A stretch of DNA of 64,000 nucleotides from Microvirga aerophila (lineage in GTDB: Bacteria > Pseudomonadota > Alphaproteobacteria > Rhizobiales > Beijerinckiaceae), in NCBI RefSeq assembly GCF_003332305.1, contig NZ_QOIO01000022.1:38052-102051 (forward strand), given 5' to 3'. The notes beneath the pieces are model-generated. The model made no database searches, was not told the origin of the DNA, and saw only the letters and a program-made list of their open reading frames with translations. The position numbers and the translations under genes were made by a program. How positions within the stretch are numbered: the first letter of the stretch is position 1; each line of letters starts with the position of its first letter. Below, in pieces: positions 53,623 through 63,252 of the stretch.

Positions 53623-54342
53623 ATGGAAGCCCCACGCATCGATATCCCGGACCACGCCCCTCACGTGCTTGTGGTGGACGACGACCGCCGCCTGCGGGAT
53701 CTCCTGGCGCGCTTCCTCACGGAAGCCGGGTATCGGGTGACCACCGCGGCCAGCGCCGCGGAGGCGCGGGCGAAGGCGGAAAGCTTCCTGTTCGACGCCC
53801 TGGTCCTCGACGTGATGATGCCGGGCGAGACCGGCTTCGACTATGCCCGAAGCCTGCGCCAGACCTCCCAGGTGCCGATCCTCATGCTCACTGCCCGCTC
53901 CGACGCGGCGGACAGGGTGACCGGCCTCGAAATAGGCGCAGACGACTATCTGTCGAAACCCTTCGAGCCGCGGGAACTCCTTCTCCGTCTTGGCAACATC
54001 CTGAAGCGGACGGTTCCAGCGACCGGGCCCGCCAACGGGGACGTTCCCGACGTCATACATTTCGGCCCCTTCTCCTACCGCTTCGACCGGGGCGAGCTGC
54101 GGCGCGAGGACGATATCGTGCGCATTACCGAAAGGGAGCGGGAGATCCTGACGCTTCTCGGCTCGCGGGCCGGAGACAACGTTCCGCGCGAAGAGCTTTC
54201 CGGCAACGGCGTGGCCGCCAACGAGCGCACGGTGGACGTTCAGATCAACCGCCTGCGCCGCAAGATCGAGGTCGATCCGGCCAATCCGGTTTTCCTGCAG
54301 ACGGTGCGCGGTATCGGCTACCGCCTCGTTGTCGACAGATGA
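53623..54342 (+). CDS. OmpR-type response regulator
   Basis: 239 aa. Receiver domain with VVDDD at the start, phosphoacceptor D63 in [12 protein letters not shown], and conserved Lys in YLSKPFEP; then a winged-helix output domain with [17 protein letters not shown]. Its last bases overlap the histidine kinase start (ATGA, 54339-54342), so the two form one operon. It follows the MarR gene closely and may be co-transcribed. Target genes unknown. Confidence 0.95.
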   Translation: MEAPRIDIPDHAPHVLVVDDDRRLRDLLARFLTEAGYRVTTAASAAEARAKAESFLFDALVLDVMMPGETGFDYARSLRQTSQVPILMLTARSDAADRVTGLEIGADDYLSKPFEPRELLLRLGNILKRTVPATGPANGDVPDVIHFGPFSYRFDRGELRREDDIVRITEREREILTLLGSRAGDNVPREELSGNGVAANERTVDVQINRLRRKIEVDPANPVFLQTVRGIGYRLVVDR

Positions 54343-55697
54343 AGCTCAACAGGGCCCTGAAACGTTCTCCTGTCGACTGGGTCTTGCGCCGGCTCGGCAA
54401 GGGCTTGCCCAAGGGCCTCTACGCCCGTTCCCTGATCATCATCATCGCGCCTGTCGTGCTGCTGCAATCGATCGTCGCCTATGTGTTCATGGAACGGCAC
54501 TGGCAGCTCGTGACCCGTCGCCTGTCATCCGCCGTGACGGCGGATGTCGCGGCCCTCATCGACATCTACGAGAATTATCCCCAGGACCGGGACGCGACGA
54601 AGCTGTCGCGCATCGCGTCCGAGCGCCTGCAGCTCGATGTGGACATTCTCCACGACACGGATCTGCCACCGCCAGGGCCGAAGCCCTTCTTCTCGATCCT
54701 CGACGAGGCGCTCTCCGACGAACTGCGCCGTCAGGTGGACCGCCCCTATTGGATGGATACGGTGGGGCGATCCAACTATGTGGAAATCCGCATCAAGCTC
54801 GATCAAAACCAGGTCATGCGCGTTCTGGCTCGCCGTAGCCAGACCTATGCGTCGAACTCCCATATCTTCCTGGTCTGGATGGGCGGCTCGTCGTTCGTGC
54901 TCCTCGGCATCGCGATCCTGTTCCTGCGCAACCAGATCAGGCCGATCCTGCACCTGTCGGAGGCCGCGGAAGCGCTCGGCAAGGGACGCGAAATCGAGTT
55001 TCGCCCCCGTGGCGCGCGTGAAGTGCGCCAGGCGGGCCACGCGTTCCTCGAAATGAAGCGCCGCATCGAGCGCAACATGGAGCAGCGCACCACGATGCTG
55101 AACGGGGTCAGCCACGATCTGCGCACCATCCTCACGCGGTTCAAGCTCTCGCTCGTGTTCCTCGACCAGACCGCCGAGGTCGAGGATCTCAAGCGCGACG
55201 TGGATGAGATGAGCCGGATGCTCGAGGGCTATCTGGCCTTCGCGCGCGGTGATATGGGCGAGCACGCGGTGGAAACGGATCTGCGGCTGCTGCTCGAAGA
55301 GGTGCAGTCGGACGCGGAACGGCAGGGACATGCCATGTCCCTCGACGTGGTCGGCGATCCAATCATCACTGTCCGTCCCGATGCGTTCCGCCGCCTGCTC
55401 TTCAACTTGGTGGCGAATGCCGCGCGGCACGGTGATCGCATCGAGATATCTGCCAATCACGAGACCCGCTGGCTGGTGCTCAACGTGGATGACGACGGGC
55501 CGGGGATTCCCGCCGAGATGCGCGAGGAGGTCTTCAAGCCCTTCGTGCGCCTCGACGAAGCGCGCAACCAGGACGAGGGCGGCTCGGGGCTTGGCCTCGC
55601 CATCGCCCGCGACATCGCCCGCTCCCATGGGGGCGACATCACCCTGGGGGACAGTCCCCTGGGCGGTCTGCGCGCGACCGTGCGTCTGCCGGCCTGA
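54339..55697 (+). CDS. membrane sensor histidine kinase (EnvZ-like)
   Basis: 452 aa. Two membrane helices (about 31-52 and 175-196) enclose a periplasmic domain of about 120 residues; then HAMP, a His box [19 protein letters not shown] (His about 258), N box [10 protein letters not shown]1 DDDGPGIP and G2 [12 protein letters not shown]. The usual Pro after HDLRT is Ile here, which I have seen in alphaproteobacterial relatives of EnvZ. It phosphorylates the upstream-encoded regulator. Signal unknown. Confidence 0.94.
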   Translation: MKLNRALKRSPVDWVLRRLGKGLPKGLYARSLIIIIAPVVLLQSIVAYVFMERHWQLVTRRLSSAVTADVAALIDIYENYPQDRDATKLSRIASERLQLDVDILHDTDLPPPGPKPFFSILDEALSDELRRQVDRPYWMDTVGRSNYVEIRIKLDQNQVMRVLARRSQTYASNSHIFLVWMGGSSFVLLGIAILFLRNQIRPILHLSEAAEALGKGREIEFRPRGAREVRQAGHAFLEMKRRIERNMEQRTTMLNGVSHDLRTILTRFKLSLVFLDQTAEVEDLKRDVDEMSRMLEGYLAFARGDMGEHAVETDLRLLLEEVQSDAERQGHAMSLDVVGDPIITVRPDAFRRLLFNLVANAARHGDRIEISANHETRWLVLNVDDDGPGIPAEMREEVFKPFVRLDEARNQDEGGSGLGLAIARDIARSHGGDITLGDSPLGGLRATVRLPA

Positions 55698-55756
55698 TTT
55701 AGCCCAGAAGGCTTAATAGCTTCGAACCCGAGCAGCCGACTCGGGAGGCGACAGCC

Positions 55757-56554
55757 ATGGCGGGGAGCGCGACAAAACTTTGGGCGAGCGGGGACGTCTA
55801 TGAGCCCTATGTGGGCCGCTGGAGCCGAGTGGTGGCGAGAGAATTCCTCGGCTGGCTCGATCCGCCGGACGGGCTCGATTGGCTTGACGTGGGATGCGGC
55901 ACGGGAGCCATGACGGAGGCGATTGCCGAGAGCAACGCGCCGAAGCGCCTTGCGGGCATCGACCCGTCGGAAGGCTTTCTCGCCTTCGCCCGCCAGCGCC
56001 TGCAGGATCGCGCCGAGCTGCGGCAGGCAGACGCTCAGGACCTGCCCTTCGGCCCCTCCGAGTTCGACCGCGTGGTGTCCGGCCTCGTGCTCAATTTCGT
56101 GCCCAACAAGGAGCGTGCGGCCGCCGAGTTATGGCGCGTTGCGCGTCCCGGTAGCGAGGTCGCGCTCTATGTATGGGATTATGCCGGCCGAATGGAGATC
56201 ATGCGCCATTTCTGGGATGCGGCCATCGCGTTGGATTCGAGCGCCCGCGAACTCGATGAGGGACGCAAATCCCCAATCTGCAAGCCGGAACCGCTGCAAC
56301 GGCTTTTCGAAGGCGCAGATTTCAAGGGTGTAGAAACCCGCGCCATCGACATCCCTACGGTCTTTCGCGACTTCGACGATTACTGGACCCCGTTCCTCGG
56401 TGGGCAGGCGCCGGCTCCACGCTATTGCATGTCTCTGGACGAAGAAGGCCGCGCCACGCTGCGCGAGCGCCTTCGCTCGTCCCTGCCCACACGGCCGGAT
56501 GGAAGCATTCATCTCGTCGCGCGGGCATGGGCCGTGCGCGGCCGCAAGGACTGA
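55757..56554 (+). CDS. class I SAM-dependent methyltransferase
   Basis: 265 aa. Methyltransf_11/25 type: WLDVGCGTGAMTEAIAE (about residues 42-58), LAGIDPSEGFLAFAR, then DRVVSGLVLNFVPN and RPGSEVALYVWDY. Substrate unknown. GGGAGG lies before the ATG and overlaps the 3' arm of a small CCCGAG/CTCGGG hairpin (55727-55745), which may influence translation. It follows the kinase by 59 bp. Confidence 0.88.
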   Translation: MAGSATKLWASGDVYEPYVGRWSRVVAREFLGWLDPPDGLDWLDVGCGTGAMTEAIAESNAPKRLAGIDPSEGFLAFARQRLQDRAELRQADAQDLPFGPSEFDRVVSGLVLNFVPNKERAAAELWRVARPGSEVALYVWDYAGRMEIMRHFWDAAIALDSSARELDEGRKSPICKPEPLQRLFEGADFKGVETRAIDIPTVFRDFDDYWTPFLGGQAPAPRYCMSLDEEGRATLRERLRSSLPTRPDGSIHLVARAWAVRGRKD

Positions 56555-56574
56555 AGAAGGATTTGGATCGGGCT

Positions 56575-56937
56575 CTAGTAAAGCCGCCCGCCGATCGGGA
56601 CGTCCCGATCGGGGCGGATGAGCATGACCTCACCGTTCTCATCCGGCACCCCGAGCGTCAGAACCTCCGACATGAAGGGTCCGATCTGGCGCGGCGGAAA
56701 ATTCACGACGGCAAGCACCTGCGTTCCGACGAGGTCTTCCAAGGTGTGGTTCACCGTGATCTGCGCCGATGAGCGCTTGATGCCGAGCTCCGGCCCGAAG
56801 TCGATCGTCAGCTTGAAAGCCGGCTTGCGCGCCTGCGGAAAGGCCTCGGCGGAGACGATGCGTCCGACGCGGATATCCACCTTCAGAAAATCGTCGAACA
56901 CGATCTGAGGCGTTGAGGAATTGGTCTTCTGATCCAT
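56575..56937 (-). CDS. csaA: tRNA-binding domain protein CsaA
   Basis: 120 aa, full-length. OB-fold of the tRNA-binding type: FLKVDIRVGRIVSAEAFPQARKP in two parts, KLTIDFGPELGIKRSSAQI and VNFPPRQIGPFMSEVLTLG. CsaA is described as a chaperone with secretion-related activity; the fold also binds tRNA. Downstream of the TetR gene by 21 bp on the same strand, so the two may be co-transcribed. Confidence 0.93.
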   Translation of the reverse strand: MDQKTNSSTPQIVFDDFLKVDIRVGRIVSAEAFPQARKPAFKLTIDFGPELGIKRSSAQITVNHTLEDLVGTQVLAVVNFPPRQIGPFMSEVLTLGVPDENGEVMLIRPDRDVPIGGRLY

Positions 56938-56958
56938 GGTGCCCCCTTGACCCGCAGC

Positions 56959-57660
56959 TCAGATCGTGGCTGCAGGGTTCTCGATGTCCCCGTCCTCGGA
57001 GCGCCGCCTGTCCCGTCTCGCCGGTCGGCGGCTTCCCATGAAGGCGCGGCCGACAGCCCTGAGCGGCGCGGTCAGGCGGCGAACATCCTCGGCCTGCTCG
57101 AGGATGCGCTCGCCCCGGCGCAACTCACGATCAAGCCGCGCCATGGTCCGGGCAAGCGCCGGGTCGTCGTCTTCAAGCCATGTGCGCATGGTGTTCGCAT
57201 AGACGAGCACCGCTCCTTGGAGCTTGAGATTGCCGAGCGGCCCCTCCGTGGAGATTCCCGCTGCGGCTAGCATGAAGCGCTGGGAGTTGAGAGCGACCTG
57301 GTTGAGGGCCGCAAGCGAACCCAGGTCGTATTGCAGGTCCTGGCTGATCCGGCGCAGCGCTTCCTTATAGGGCGCCAGGGCATCGAACCGGCGCATCATG
57401 ACGTCGAAGACGCGCTCCCGCGCCGGCTCCCCGGCCAGATCCTCGGTCGTTCCCTCCAGCACTTGTTGGTCGATCTGGCGCGAGAGCGCGCCAAGCACGG
57501 CTCCCTTTGACGGGAAGAGATCACGGAACTCCGCCAGGGACACGTTCGCCGCCTGCGCGATGTCTCCGATTTCGATCTCGTTCCAGGGTCTCTTCGAGGC
57601 GAGATCCATGAGCGCGTCGACGATCGCCTTGCGTTTGTCGGGTGTTTTCGCGGCCGGCAT
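56959..57660 (-). CDS. TetR/AcrR family transcriptional regulator
   Basis: 233 aa. N-terminal helix-turn-helix IEIGDIAQAANVSLAEFRDLF (about 27-47) with K-rich first helix TPDKRKAIVDALMDLA; the remaining all-helical domain would bind a ligand. The C-terminus is basic (SRRPARRDRRRSED). The gene is probably transcribed before csaA. Ligand and targets unknown. A GGAAC-N17-TGTT sequence about 55 bp upstream (57740-57715) is a very weak EcfG-like match. Confidence 0.88.
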   Translation of the reverse strand: MPAAKTPDKRKAIVDALMDLASKRPWNEIEIGDIAQAANVSLAEFRDLFPSKGAVLGALSRQIDQQVLEGTTEDLAGEPARERVFDVMMRRFDALAPYKEALRRISQDLQYDLGSLAALNQVALNSQRFMLAAAGISTEGPLGNLKLQGAVLVYANTMRTWLEDDDPALARTMARLDRELRRGERILEQAEDVRRLTAPLRAVGRAFMGSRRPARRDRRRSEDGDIENPAATI

Positions 57661-57724
57661 GGCAGTCTCCTGAGCAAATCCTTGGGAGCTTATCTAGAAG
57701 CCCGCTGGTCCAGGAACATGCCTG

Positions 57725-58555
57725 TCAGCCGGACAGTTCCTCCGCACGATGCTTTGCCGCAGCCACTGCCTCCCGCATGAGCGCCTTGAGGCTGTTGGGC
57801 TCGGCCATGAGAACCTGGAGGGCCGCAGCCGTCGTGCCGCCCGGCGAGGTGACGTTCTGCCGGAGCGTTTCCGGCGGCAGGTCGCTCTGGTGCAGCAACT
57901 CCCCGGCACCCGCGACCGTGGCGCGCGCCAGGCGCTGGGCGAGATCCGCCGGCAGCCCGGCCGCCGCGCCCGCTTCCGCAAGGCATTCCACGAGGTGGAA
58001 CACATAGGCCGGGCCGGAGCCCGACAGGCCCGTCACGGCGTCGATCAGATCCTCGGACGCGACCCACTCGACCACGCCGTTGCTGCGCAGCAGGGCATCC
58101 GTTATCAGCCGCTGCGCCTCGGTGACCTCGGGGCTGGACGCCGCGCCGGTCGCGCCGCGCCCGATGCTGGCCGGCAGGTTCGGTATGGTGCGCACGATGG
58201 CGGTCGCGGCCGGCATCCGGCTGCGCAGATTGTCGATGGTCTTGCCTGCGAGAATCGACACGACGACGGTCTGCGGCCCCAGAAGGGCGTTCACCTGGGG
58301 CGCTGCCTCTTCGAGGCCTTGCGGCTTGATGCCGAGCACGAGCACCTCGGGAGCAGCCGGAGGATTGGTTGGATTAAGGGCGATCCCGCGCTCGTTGCAC
58401 AGGCGCGTCATCGCCTCGGAGGGGCGCGGATCGATGACGGTCACCCCCTGAGGCGACATGCCGACGGCGAGCCAGCCCTCCAGCATGGAACCTCCCATTT
58501 TCCCTGCACCAACGAGGATGAGCGACGACGGGAGATGCTGAGCGTGTGTGGGCAT
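57725..58555 (-). CDS. proC: pyrroline-5-carboxylate reductase
   Basis: 276 aa. Last step of proline synthesis, reducing pyrroline-5-carboxylate with NAD(P)H. The Rossmann motif LVGAGKMGGSMLEGW is at the N-terminus; RTIPNLPASIGRG and the signature DAVTGLSGSGPAYVF in the dimerisation domain are intact. Normal length. Downstream of the YbjN gene on the same strand by 71 bp, so these may share a transcript. Confidence 0.95.
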   Translation of the reverse strand: MPTHAQHLPSSLILVGAGKMGGSMLEGWLAVGMSPQGVTVIDPRPSEAMTRLCNERGIALNPTNPPAAPEVLVLGIKPQGLEEAAPQVNALLGPQTVVVSILAGKTIDNLRSRMPAATAIVRTIPNLPASIGRGATGAASSPEVTEAQRLITDALLRSNGVVEWVASEDLIDAVTGLSGSGPAYVFHLVECLAEAGAAAGLPADLAQRLARATVAGAGELLHQSDLPPETLRQNVTSPGGTTAAALQVLMAEPNSLKALMREAVAAAKHRAEELSG

Positions 58556-58626
58556 GGGAACCTGGCCGGGATGGAATGGGAGGGCCGCACTCTATCCATC
58601 TTCGCCACGTCGTGTCGAGGCGTGGT

Positions 58627-59127
58627 TCAGGCCTCGCCTTCAGTTTCGAACAGGACGCTGTCCAGCGCCTCGCGGGCTGACTTTCCGGCCCAGATCACGA
58701 ACTGGAACGCCTGGAAATACCGCTCGCACGCTTCCACCGACACCCGCAGCATGGTCTCGCATTGCCCGTGGGTCGGGTCGGCGCCGCCGGCCAGCAGCAG
58801 GGCATGGCGGAACATCACCACGTTCTCCGAACTCCAGAGATCGAAATGCCCGACCCAGAGCTGCTCGTTGATGCGCGAGATCAGCTGAAGGACTTCCGTC
58901 CTCCGGCGCTCAGGGACCTTGATGTCGAAGGCGCAGGCTACATGCAGCGCCTCCACGTCCTCGATCCACGTGAAGGCCACGTGGTAATCCGCCCAGCGTC
59001 CGTCGACGGAAACGGACATCTCGTCTGTCTCCGCGCGGTCGAAAATCCAGTGCCGCGAGGACGCGAGCCGCTCGACCACATCGAGCGGGTGTTCCATGCG
59101 GTCAATGTCGATGTGAAGCTGTGGCAT
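58627..59127 (-). CDS. YbjN domain protein
   Basis: 166 aa. The YbjN fold (related to type III secretion chaperones): HPLDVVERLASSRHWIFDRAE in two parts, YHVAFTWIEDVEALHVACAFD and ERRRTEVLQLISRINEQLWVGHFDLW. Alphaproteobacterial members often precede proC, as here. Function unknown, perhaps a chaperone-like regulator. Confidence 0.92.
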   Translation of the reverse strand: MPQLHIDIDRMEHPLDVVERLASSRHWIFDRAETDEMSVSVDGRWADYHVAFTWIEDVEALHVACAFDIKVPERRRTEVLQLISRINEQLWVGHFDLWSSENVVMFRHALLLAGGADPTHGQCETMLRVSVEACERYFQAFQFVIWAGKSAREALDSVLFETEGEA

Positions 59128-59216
59128 ATCGATCCAAGGAGCCCCGGCGCCTGAAATATTAGAACATATTTCGGCAATTACCTTTAGGTTGATTCAGGCA
59201 AGAAGCGGGCTTGAGC

Positions 59217-59247
59217 GCTGAATAGATTCAGTATTCAGCAGCTTTTT
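59217..59247 (+). terminator. terminator-like hairpin in an intergenic stretch
   Basis: GCTGAATA (59217-59224), loop GATTCAG, TATTCAGC (59232-59239), then AGC and five T. No plus-strand gene ends here, since both neighbours are on the minus strand, so it may end an unseen small RNA or be fortuitous. The 59128-59370 stretch is AT-richer than its surroundings. Confidence 0.4.
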
Positions 59248-59370
59248 CCGTCCCGACCGCGAATCAGTTCATGAATCGACAGTCTTAGATTTTGAGCTGA
59301 GCCACAATGCGTCGGTATGCCCTGTCCACAACAGGCGTCCAAGCCTGAGGAGGTAGTGCGACCCGTCCCA

Positions 59371-59649
59371 TCAGGCCGACGCGGGAGGAGCCTCGGGGGA
59401 AGTACCCAGTTTCGCCTCGAGAGCCTTGAGCCTGGCCTCGAGGCGCTCGTTCTCCTCACGGGCCGCGACCACCATGTCGCGCAGCACGTCCACCTCTTCG
59501 CGGGTGGCGACGTCCATGTCCTTGATGAGCCGTTCGATCTGGGTCCGCATGACGGTCTCAACCTCCCGGCGAACTCCCTGCGCCGCGCCAGCCGCATCGG
59601 TCGCCAAGCGAGCGATTTCGTCGAAAATCCGGTTGGAAGACTGAGTCAT
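59371..59649 (-). CDS. UbiK/BMFP family accessory protein
   Basis: 92 aa. Two long helices with heptads (RREVETVMRTQIERLIKDMD, then LRDMVVAAREENERLEARLK) form a trimeric coiled coil in the BMFP family; UbiK members assist ubiquinone synthesis in aerobic growth and bind lipids. Divergent from lgt, 137 bp apart. Confidence 0.88.
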   Translation of the reverse strand: MTQSSNRIFDEIARLATDAAGAAQGVRREVETVMRTQIERLIKDMDVATREEVDVLRDMVVAAREENERLEARLKALEAKLGTSPEAPPASA

Positions 59650-59786
59650 GGGTGCATCCGCAATCGAAAAGGAGAAGGCAACAGCCTCGGCTGGTCACAT
59701 GTGGAGACATTCCGGGCAAACTGCAACAGGGTTGACGATCCGGGCCTCGGCAGTCCAATGGCAGCGTCGTTACATAAGGCCCGCCG

Positions 59787-60653
59787 ATGCCTCTTGCCGC
59801 CCTTTCCTTTCCCATGATCGATCCGGTTGCCGTCAGCATCGGCCCCTTCGCCATCCGCTGGTATGCCTTGGCCTATGTGGTCGGGCTCCTGGGCGGCTGG
59901 TGCTACGCCAAGCGCCTGGCCGCCCGGGCCGACGATTGGGCCGGCCTGCGCCAGCCGAAGCCGCTCGACATCGACGACCTGATCGTCTGGGTGGCTTTTG
60001 GCGTCGTCCTGGGAGGGCGGCTGGGATACGTGCTGTTCTACAATTTCGGGGCCTACCTGTCCCAGCCCCTGGAGATCCTTGCCGTGTGGCGCGGCGGGAT
60101 GTCGTTTCACGGGGGCTTTGCCGGGGCGGTTCTGGCGATCGTGCTCTTTGCACGGGCGCGCAATCTCAATCCCTTGGCGATGCTCGACATGGCGGCGGTG
60201 GTTACCCCCATCGGCCTGTTCTTCGGGCGCATCGCCAATTTCATCAACGGCGAATTATGGGGCCGACCTGCGCCCGATTTTCCCTACGCGGTCGTGTTTC
60301 CCCATGCGGGACCCGTACCCCGTCACCCGAGCCAGCTCTATGAAGCCTTTGGGGAAGGACTGATCCTTTTCATCGTCATGGCCATTGCGGTCCGCCGCTT
60401 CGGCTTCCGCCGCCCGGGACTTCTCGGGGGCATTTTCGTGCTGGGCTACGCGGTTGCGCGCATCGTCTGCGAGTTCTTCCGCGAACCGGATGCGCAGCTC
60501 GGGTTCCTGTTCGGCTCCTCGGTCGGGGCCTTGGGCGGCGGCATCACCATGGGCATGCTGCTGTCCGTTCCCATGGCTCTCGTCGGAGCGGCGGCCATCT
60601 GGATCGCGGCGCGCGGCTACACACGGCCCTCCGTTGCGGCCGAGGCGGCATGA
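59787..60653 (+). CDS. lgt: prolipoprotein diacylglyceryl transferase
   Basis: 288 aa, about seven membrane helices. Transfers diacylglyceryl from phosphatidylglycerol to the lipobox Cys of lipoproteins in the inner membrane. The Lgt signature GRIANFINGELWGRP (about residues 150-164), the HGGFAGAV segment with the essential His and VPRHPSQLYEA are present. An ATG at 59814 is an alternative start. The stop overlaps the next ATG (ATGA, 60650-60653), so lgt, midA and pgeF look like one operon. Confidence 0.96.
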   Translation: MPLAALSFPMIDPVAVSIGPFAIRWYALAYVVGLLGGWCYAKRLAARADDWAGLRQPKPLDIDDLIVWVAFGVVLGGRLGYVLFYNFGAYLSQPLEILAVWRGGMSFHGGFAGAVLAIVLFARARNLNPLAMLDMAAVVTPIGLFFGRIANFINGELWGRPAPDFPYAVVFPHAGPVPRHPSQLYEAFGEGLILFIVMAIAVRRFGFRRPGLLGGIFVLGYAVARIVCEFFREPDAQLGFLFGSSVGALGGGITMGMLLSVPMALVGAAAIWIAARGYTRPSVAAEAA

Positions 60654-61735
60654 TCCCGTTTCCGAGCAGGGTTCGGGAGATGATCGCCCATGAGGGGCCG
60701 ATCACGGTGGAGCGCTACATGAGCCTCTGCCAGACGCACTACTACGCGACCCGCGACCCGCTCGGGGCAGCGGGCGACTTCACCACCGCGCCCGAGATCA
60801 GCCAAATGTTCGGGGAGCTGATCGGTCTGTGGATGCTGGAGGTCTGGCACGCCATGGGCCGCCCCCCAGCCGTTCGCCTGATCGAACTGGGGCCGGGCCG
60901 CGGCACCCTGATGGCCGACCTCCTGCGCTCGGCCCGCCTCCTGCCCGATTTCCTCTCGGCCGTCACGGTGCATCTGGTGGAGACGAGCCCCGCCCTCCGC
61001 GAACGGCAACAGTCGGCCCTGGCCGCATCCGGCGCTCGTGTCGAATGGCACGATCGGATCGAAGACGTGCCTGCCGGCCCCGCCCTGGTCGTCGCAAACG
61101 AGTTCTTCGATGCACTTCCGGTCCGCCAGTTCGTCGCGACCGATCGCGGCTGGTGCGAACGGCTCGTCGGCGTCGAGCAGGATAGCCTGATCTTCGGCCT
61201 TCGCTCCGAGCCGGAAAGGGGTCTCAAGAGCCCGCTGCGCCTGGGCGACATCCTCGAATTGCCTCTAGGGTCTATCGACCTGGTGAGAACGCTCTCACGG
61301 CGCCTTGGGCGGGATACCGGCGCAGCGTTGATCATCGATTACGGCTATTGGGGTCCAGCCTTCGGCGACACCCTGCAGGCGTTGAAGGGCCATGCCTATG
61401 CGGATCCATTGGCGGAGCCCGGCGAGGCGGATCTGACGACGCATGTGGATTTTCAGGCGCTGGCGCAGGCCGCCTTGGAAGAGAACGTTCTCGTTCATGG
61501 CTTGGCGACCCAGGGCAACTTCCTTGAAGCCCTCGGCATCGGGGCGCGCGCCGAGCGTCTCAAGCAACGCGCCACTGCGGCGCAAGCCGCCGACATCGAC
61601 AACGCCCTTGCGCGCCTGACGGAACGCGGGCCAAAAGGAATGGGCGAGCTCTTCAAGGTTTTAGCATTGACCCATGACGGCCTTGCGGGCGTGCCCGGAC
61701 TGCCTCATTCCCCTTCCCCATCGGCGAGATCTTGA
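60650..61735 (+). CDS. MidA/NDUFAF7-type SAM-dependent methyltransferase
   Basis: 361 aa. Motif I IELGPGRGTLMADLLRSARL (about residues 80-99), GPALVVANEFFDALPVRQFV, and TGAALIIDYGY with AYADPLAEPGEADLTTHVDF. In eukaryotes the family methylates an arginine of complex I subunit NDUFS2 during assembly; the bacterial target is unproven. Its stop lies 4 bp before the next start. Confidence 0.93.
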   Translation: MIPFPSRVREMIAHEGPITVERYMSLCQTHYYATRDPLGAAGDFTTAPEISQMFGELIGLWMLEVWHAMGRPPAVRLIELGPGRGTLMADLLRSARLLPDFLSAVTVHLVETSPALRERQQSALAASGARVEWHDRIEDVPAGPALVVANEFFDALPVRQFVATDRGWCERLVGVEQDSLIFGLRSEPERGLKSPLRLGDILELPLGSIDLVRTLSRRLGRDTGAALIIDYGYWGPAFGDTLQALKGHAYADPLAEPGEADLTTHVDFQALAQAALEENVLVHGLATQGNFLEALGIGARAERLKQRATAAQAADIDNALARLTERGPKGMGELFKVLALTHDGLAGVPGLPHSPSPSARS

Positions 61736-61739
61736 AGCC

Positions 61740-62516
61740 ATGTTCATCGAAGCCCCCGAACTCGCCTCCTTTCCCAACCTGCGTCATGCGTTCTTCACAC
61801 GCCAGGGCGGGGTGTCAGAGGGCATCTACGCATCGCTGAACGGCGGTCTCGGCTCGTCGGACGATCCCGGCAAGGTGGCGGAAAACCGCCGGCGAATGGC
61901 CGAGAGGCTTGAGGTCGACCCAGCGGCGCTGATCAGCGTGCACCAGGTCCATTCGGCAGATGCGGTGATCGTCGAAGGCTCCTGGAATGGGGAGCGTCCG
62001 AGAGCGGACGGCATGGCGACCTCGGTGCCGGGCATTGCCCTTGGCATCACGACCGCGGATTGCGGCCCGCTGCTCTTCGCCGACCCGCAGGCAAGTGTCA
62101 TTGGGGCCGCGCATGCAGGGTGGCGGGGGGCCGCAACGGGAGTTCTCGAATCCACCATCGAGGCCATGGAGCGGCTTGGAGCGCGACGCAGCAGCATCGT
62201 CGCCGTGCTTGGACCGACGATCAGCCAGGCGGCCTATGAAGTCGGTCCGGATTTCGTCGAGCGCCTGACGGGCACGGACACCGGCAACGAGCAGTTCTTC
62301 CGTCCCGGAGAACGGGAGGGCCACGCCATGTTCGACCTTCCCGGCTACATCGGCATGCGCCTCGAGGCCGCCGGGATCGGGACGTTCGCGAATTCAGGTC
62401 TTTGCACCTATTCCGACGAGGAACGCTTCTTCAGCTATCGCCGCACGACCCATCGGAGCGAGCTCGATTACGGACGTCTGATCTCCGCGATCGTCCTTAC
62501 TCCGCAATCCCGCTGA
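61740..62516 (+). CDS. pgeF: PgeF/YfiH (laccase-domain) family protein
   Basis: 258 aa. Copper- or zinc-site laccase-domain fold. Motifs: FFTRQGGVSEGIYASLN, VHQVHSADAV, TADCGPLLFADP (Cys) and GAAHAGWRGAATGVLE (His). Members act as purine nucleoside phosphorylase/adenosine deaminase or in peptidoglycan editing (PgeF). ATG 61740 follows the midA stop; the earlier ATG at 61674 would overlap midA more deeply. Its last 20 bases overlap the convergent SDR gene. Confidence 0.92.
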   Translation: MFIEAPELASFPNLRHAFFTRQGGVSEGIYASLNGGLGSSDDPGKVAENRRRMAERLEVDPAALISVHQVHSADAVIVEGSWNGERPRADGMATSVPGIALGITTADCGPLLFADPQASVIGAAHAGWRGAATGVLESTIEAMERLGARRSSIVAVLGPTISQAAYEVGPDFVERLTGTDTGNEQFFRPGEREGHAMFDLPGYIGMRLEAAGIGTFANSGLCTYSDEERFFSYRRTTHRSELDYGRLISAIVLTPQSR

Positions 62517-63252
62517 CATCCGGCGTTTCCCAGGCCAGATGCTGACCTCCGTCGACGGCGATCATCTGGCCGGTGACGCTGCTCGCGCGGGCAAGATAAA
62601 GAACCGCCTCGGCGATCTCGTCAGGCGTCCCGCCCCGGCCGAGAAGAACGGATCTGCTCTGCTTGGCGAAATCTTCCTCGGCCTGGCGCTCGTTGGCAAG
62701 CGTCGGGCCCGGCCCGATGGCGTTCACGCGGATGCGCGGGGCAAGCGCCTGGGCCATGGTCTGGGTGGCCGTGAATAGGGCGGCCTTCGTCAGCGTGTAG
62801 GAAAAGAATTGCGGCGTCGGCTTCCAAACGCGCTGATCCACGATATTGACGATGCAACCGACCCGATCCTCCGGCAGCTGGCCTGCAAAATGCTGCGCCA
62901 GGAACGCAGGCGCGCGGAGATTGATGGCGAAGTGCCGGTCCCATCGGTCCTCCGAGAGGCTTCCGATCTCGTCCGGCTCAAAGGCCGACGCATTGTTCAC
63001 GAGCAGGCTGAGGGGTCCAAGCTCCCGCGTAGCGGCCGCGATCAGCGACGCCACGGCATGACGGTCGGCAAGATCAGCCTGGACCACGACGGCCCGTCCC
63101 CCTTGCTGGCGGATCGATGCCGCTAGCGCATCCGCCTGCGTCGTCGAGCGGTTGCAGTGGATCGCCACCGCATAGCGCTCATCGGCAAGGCGCTCTACGA
63201 TGCGGCGACCGATCCGCTGAGCACTCCCGGTTACCAGGGCAGTTTGATCCAT
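62497..63252 (-). CDS. short-chain dehydrogenase/reductase
   Basis: 251 aa. Rossmann motif ALVTGSAQRIGRRIVERLA at the N-terminus, NNAS in LLVNNASAFEPDEIG, catalytic Tyr-x3-Lys in FSYTLTKAALF, and INAIGPGPTL. The pattern resembles pteridine reductase/FolM-like SDRs, but no neighbouring folate gene confirms this. ATG 63252 (MDQTALVTG) has GGGAG upstream; in-frame starts further up, to 63468, run through noncoding sequence. Confidence 0.9.
   Translation of the reverse strand: MDQTALVTGSAQRIGRRIVERLADERYAVAIHCNRSTTQADALAASIRQQGGRAVVVQADLADRHAVASLIAAATRELGPLSLLVNNASAFEPDEIGSLSEDRWDRHFAINLRAPAFLAQHFAGQLPEDRVGCIVNIVDQRVWKPTPQFFSYTLTKAALFTATQTMAQALAPRIRVNAIGPGPTLANERQAEEDFAKQSRSVLLGRGGTPDEIAEAVLYLARASSVTGQMIAVDGGQHLAWETPDVSGIAE

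Noticed and set aside
57715..57740. GGAAC-N17-TGTT on the minus strand before the TetR gene
   Set aside because: Spacing and first -10 base both deviate, and the flanks form an inverted repeat that could create the match by chance.
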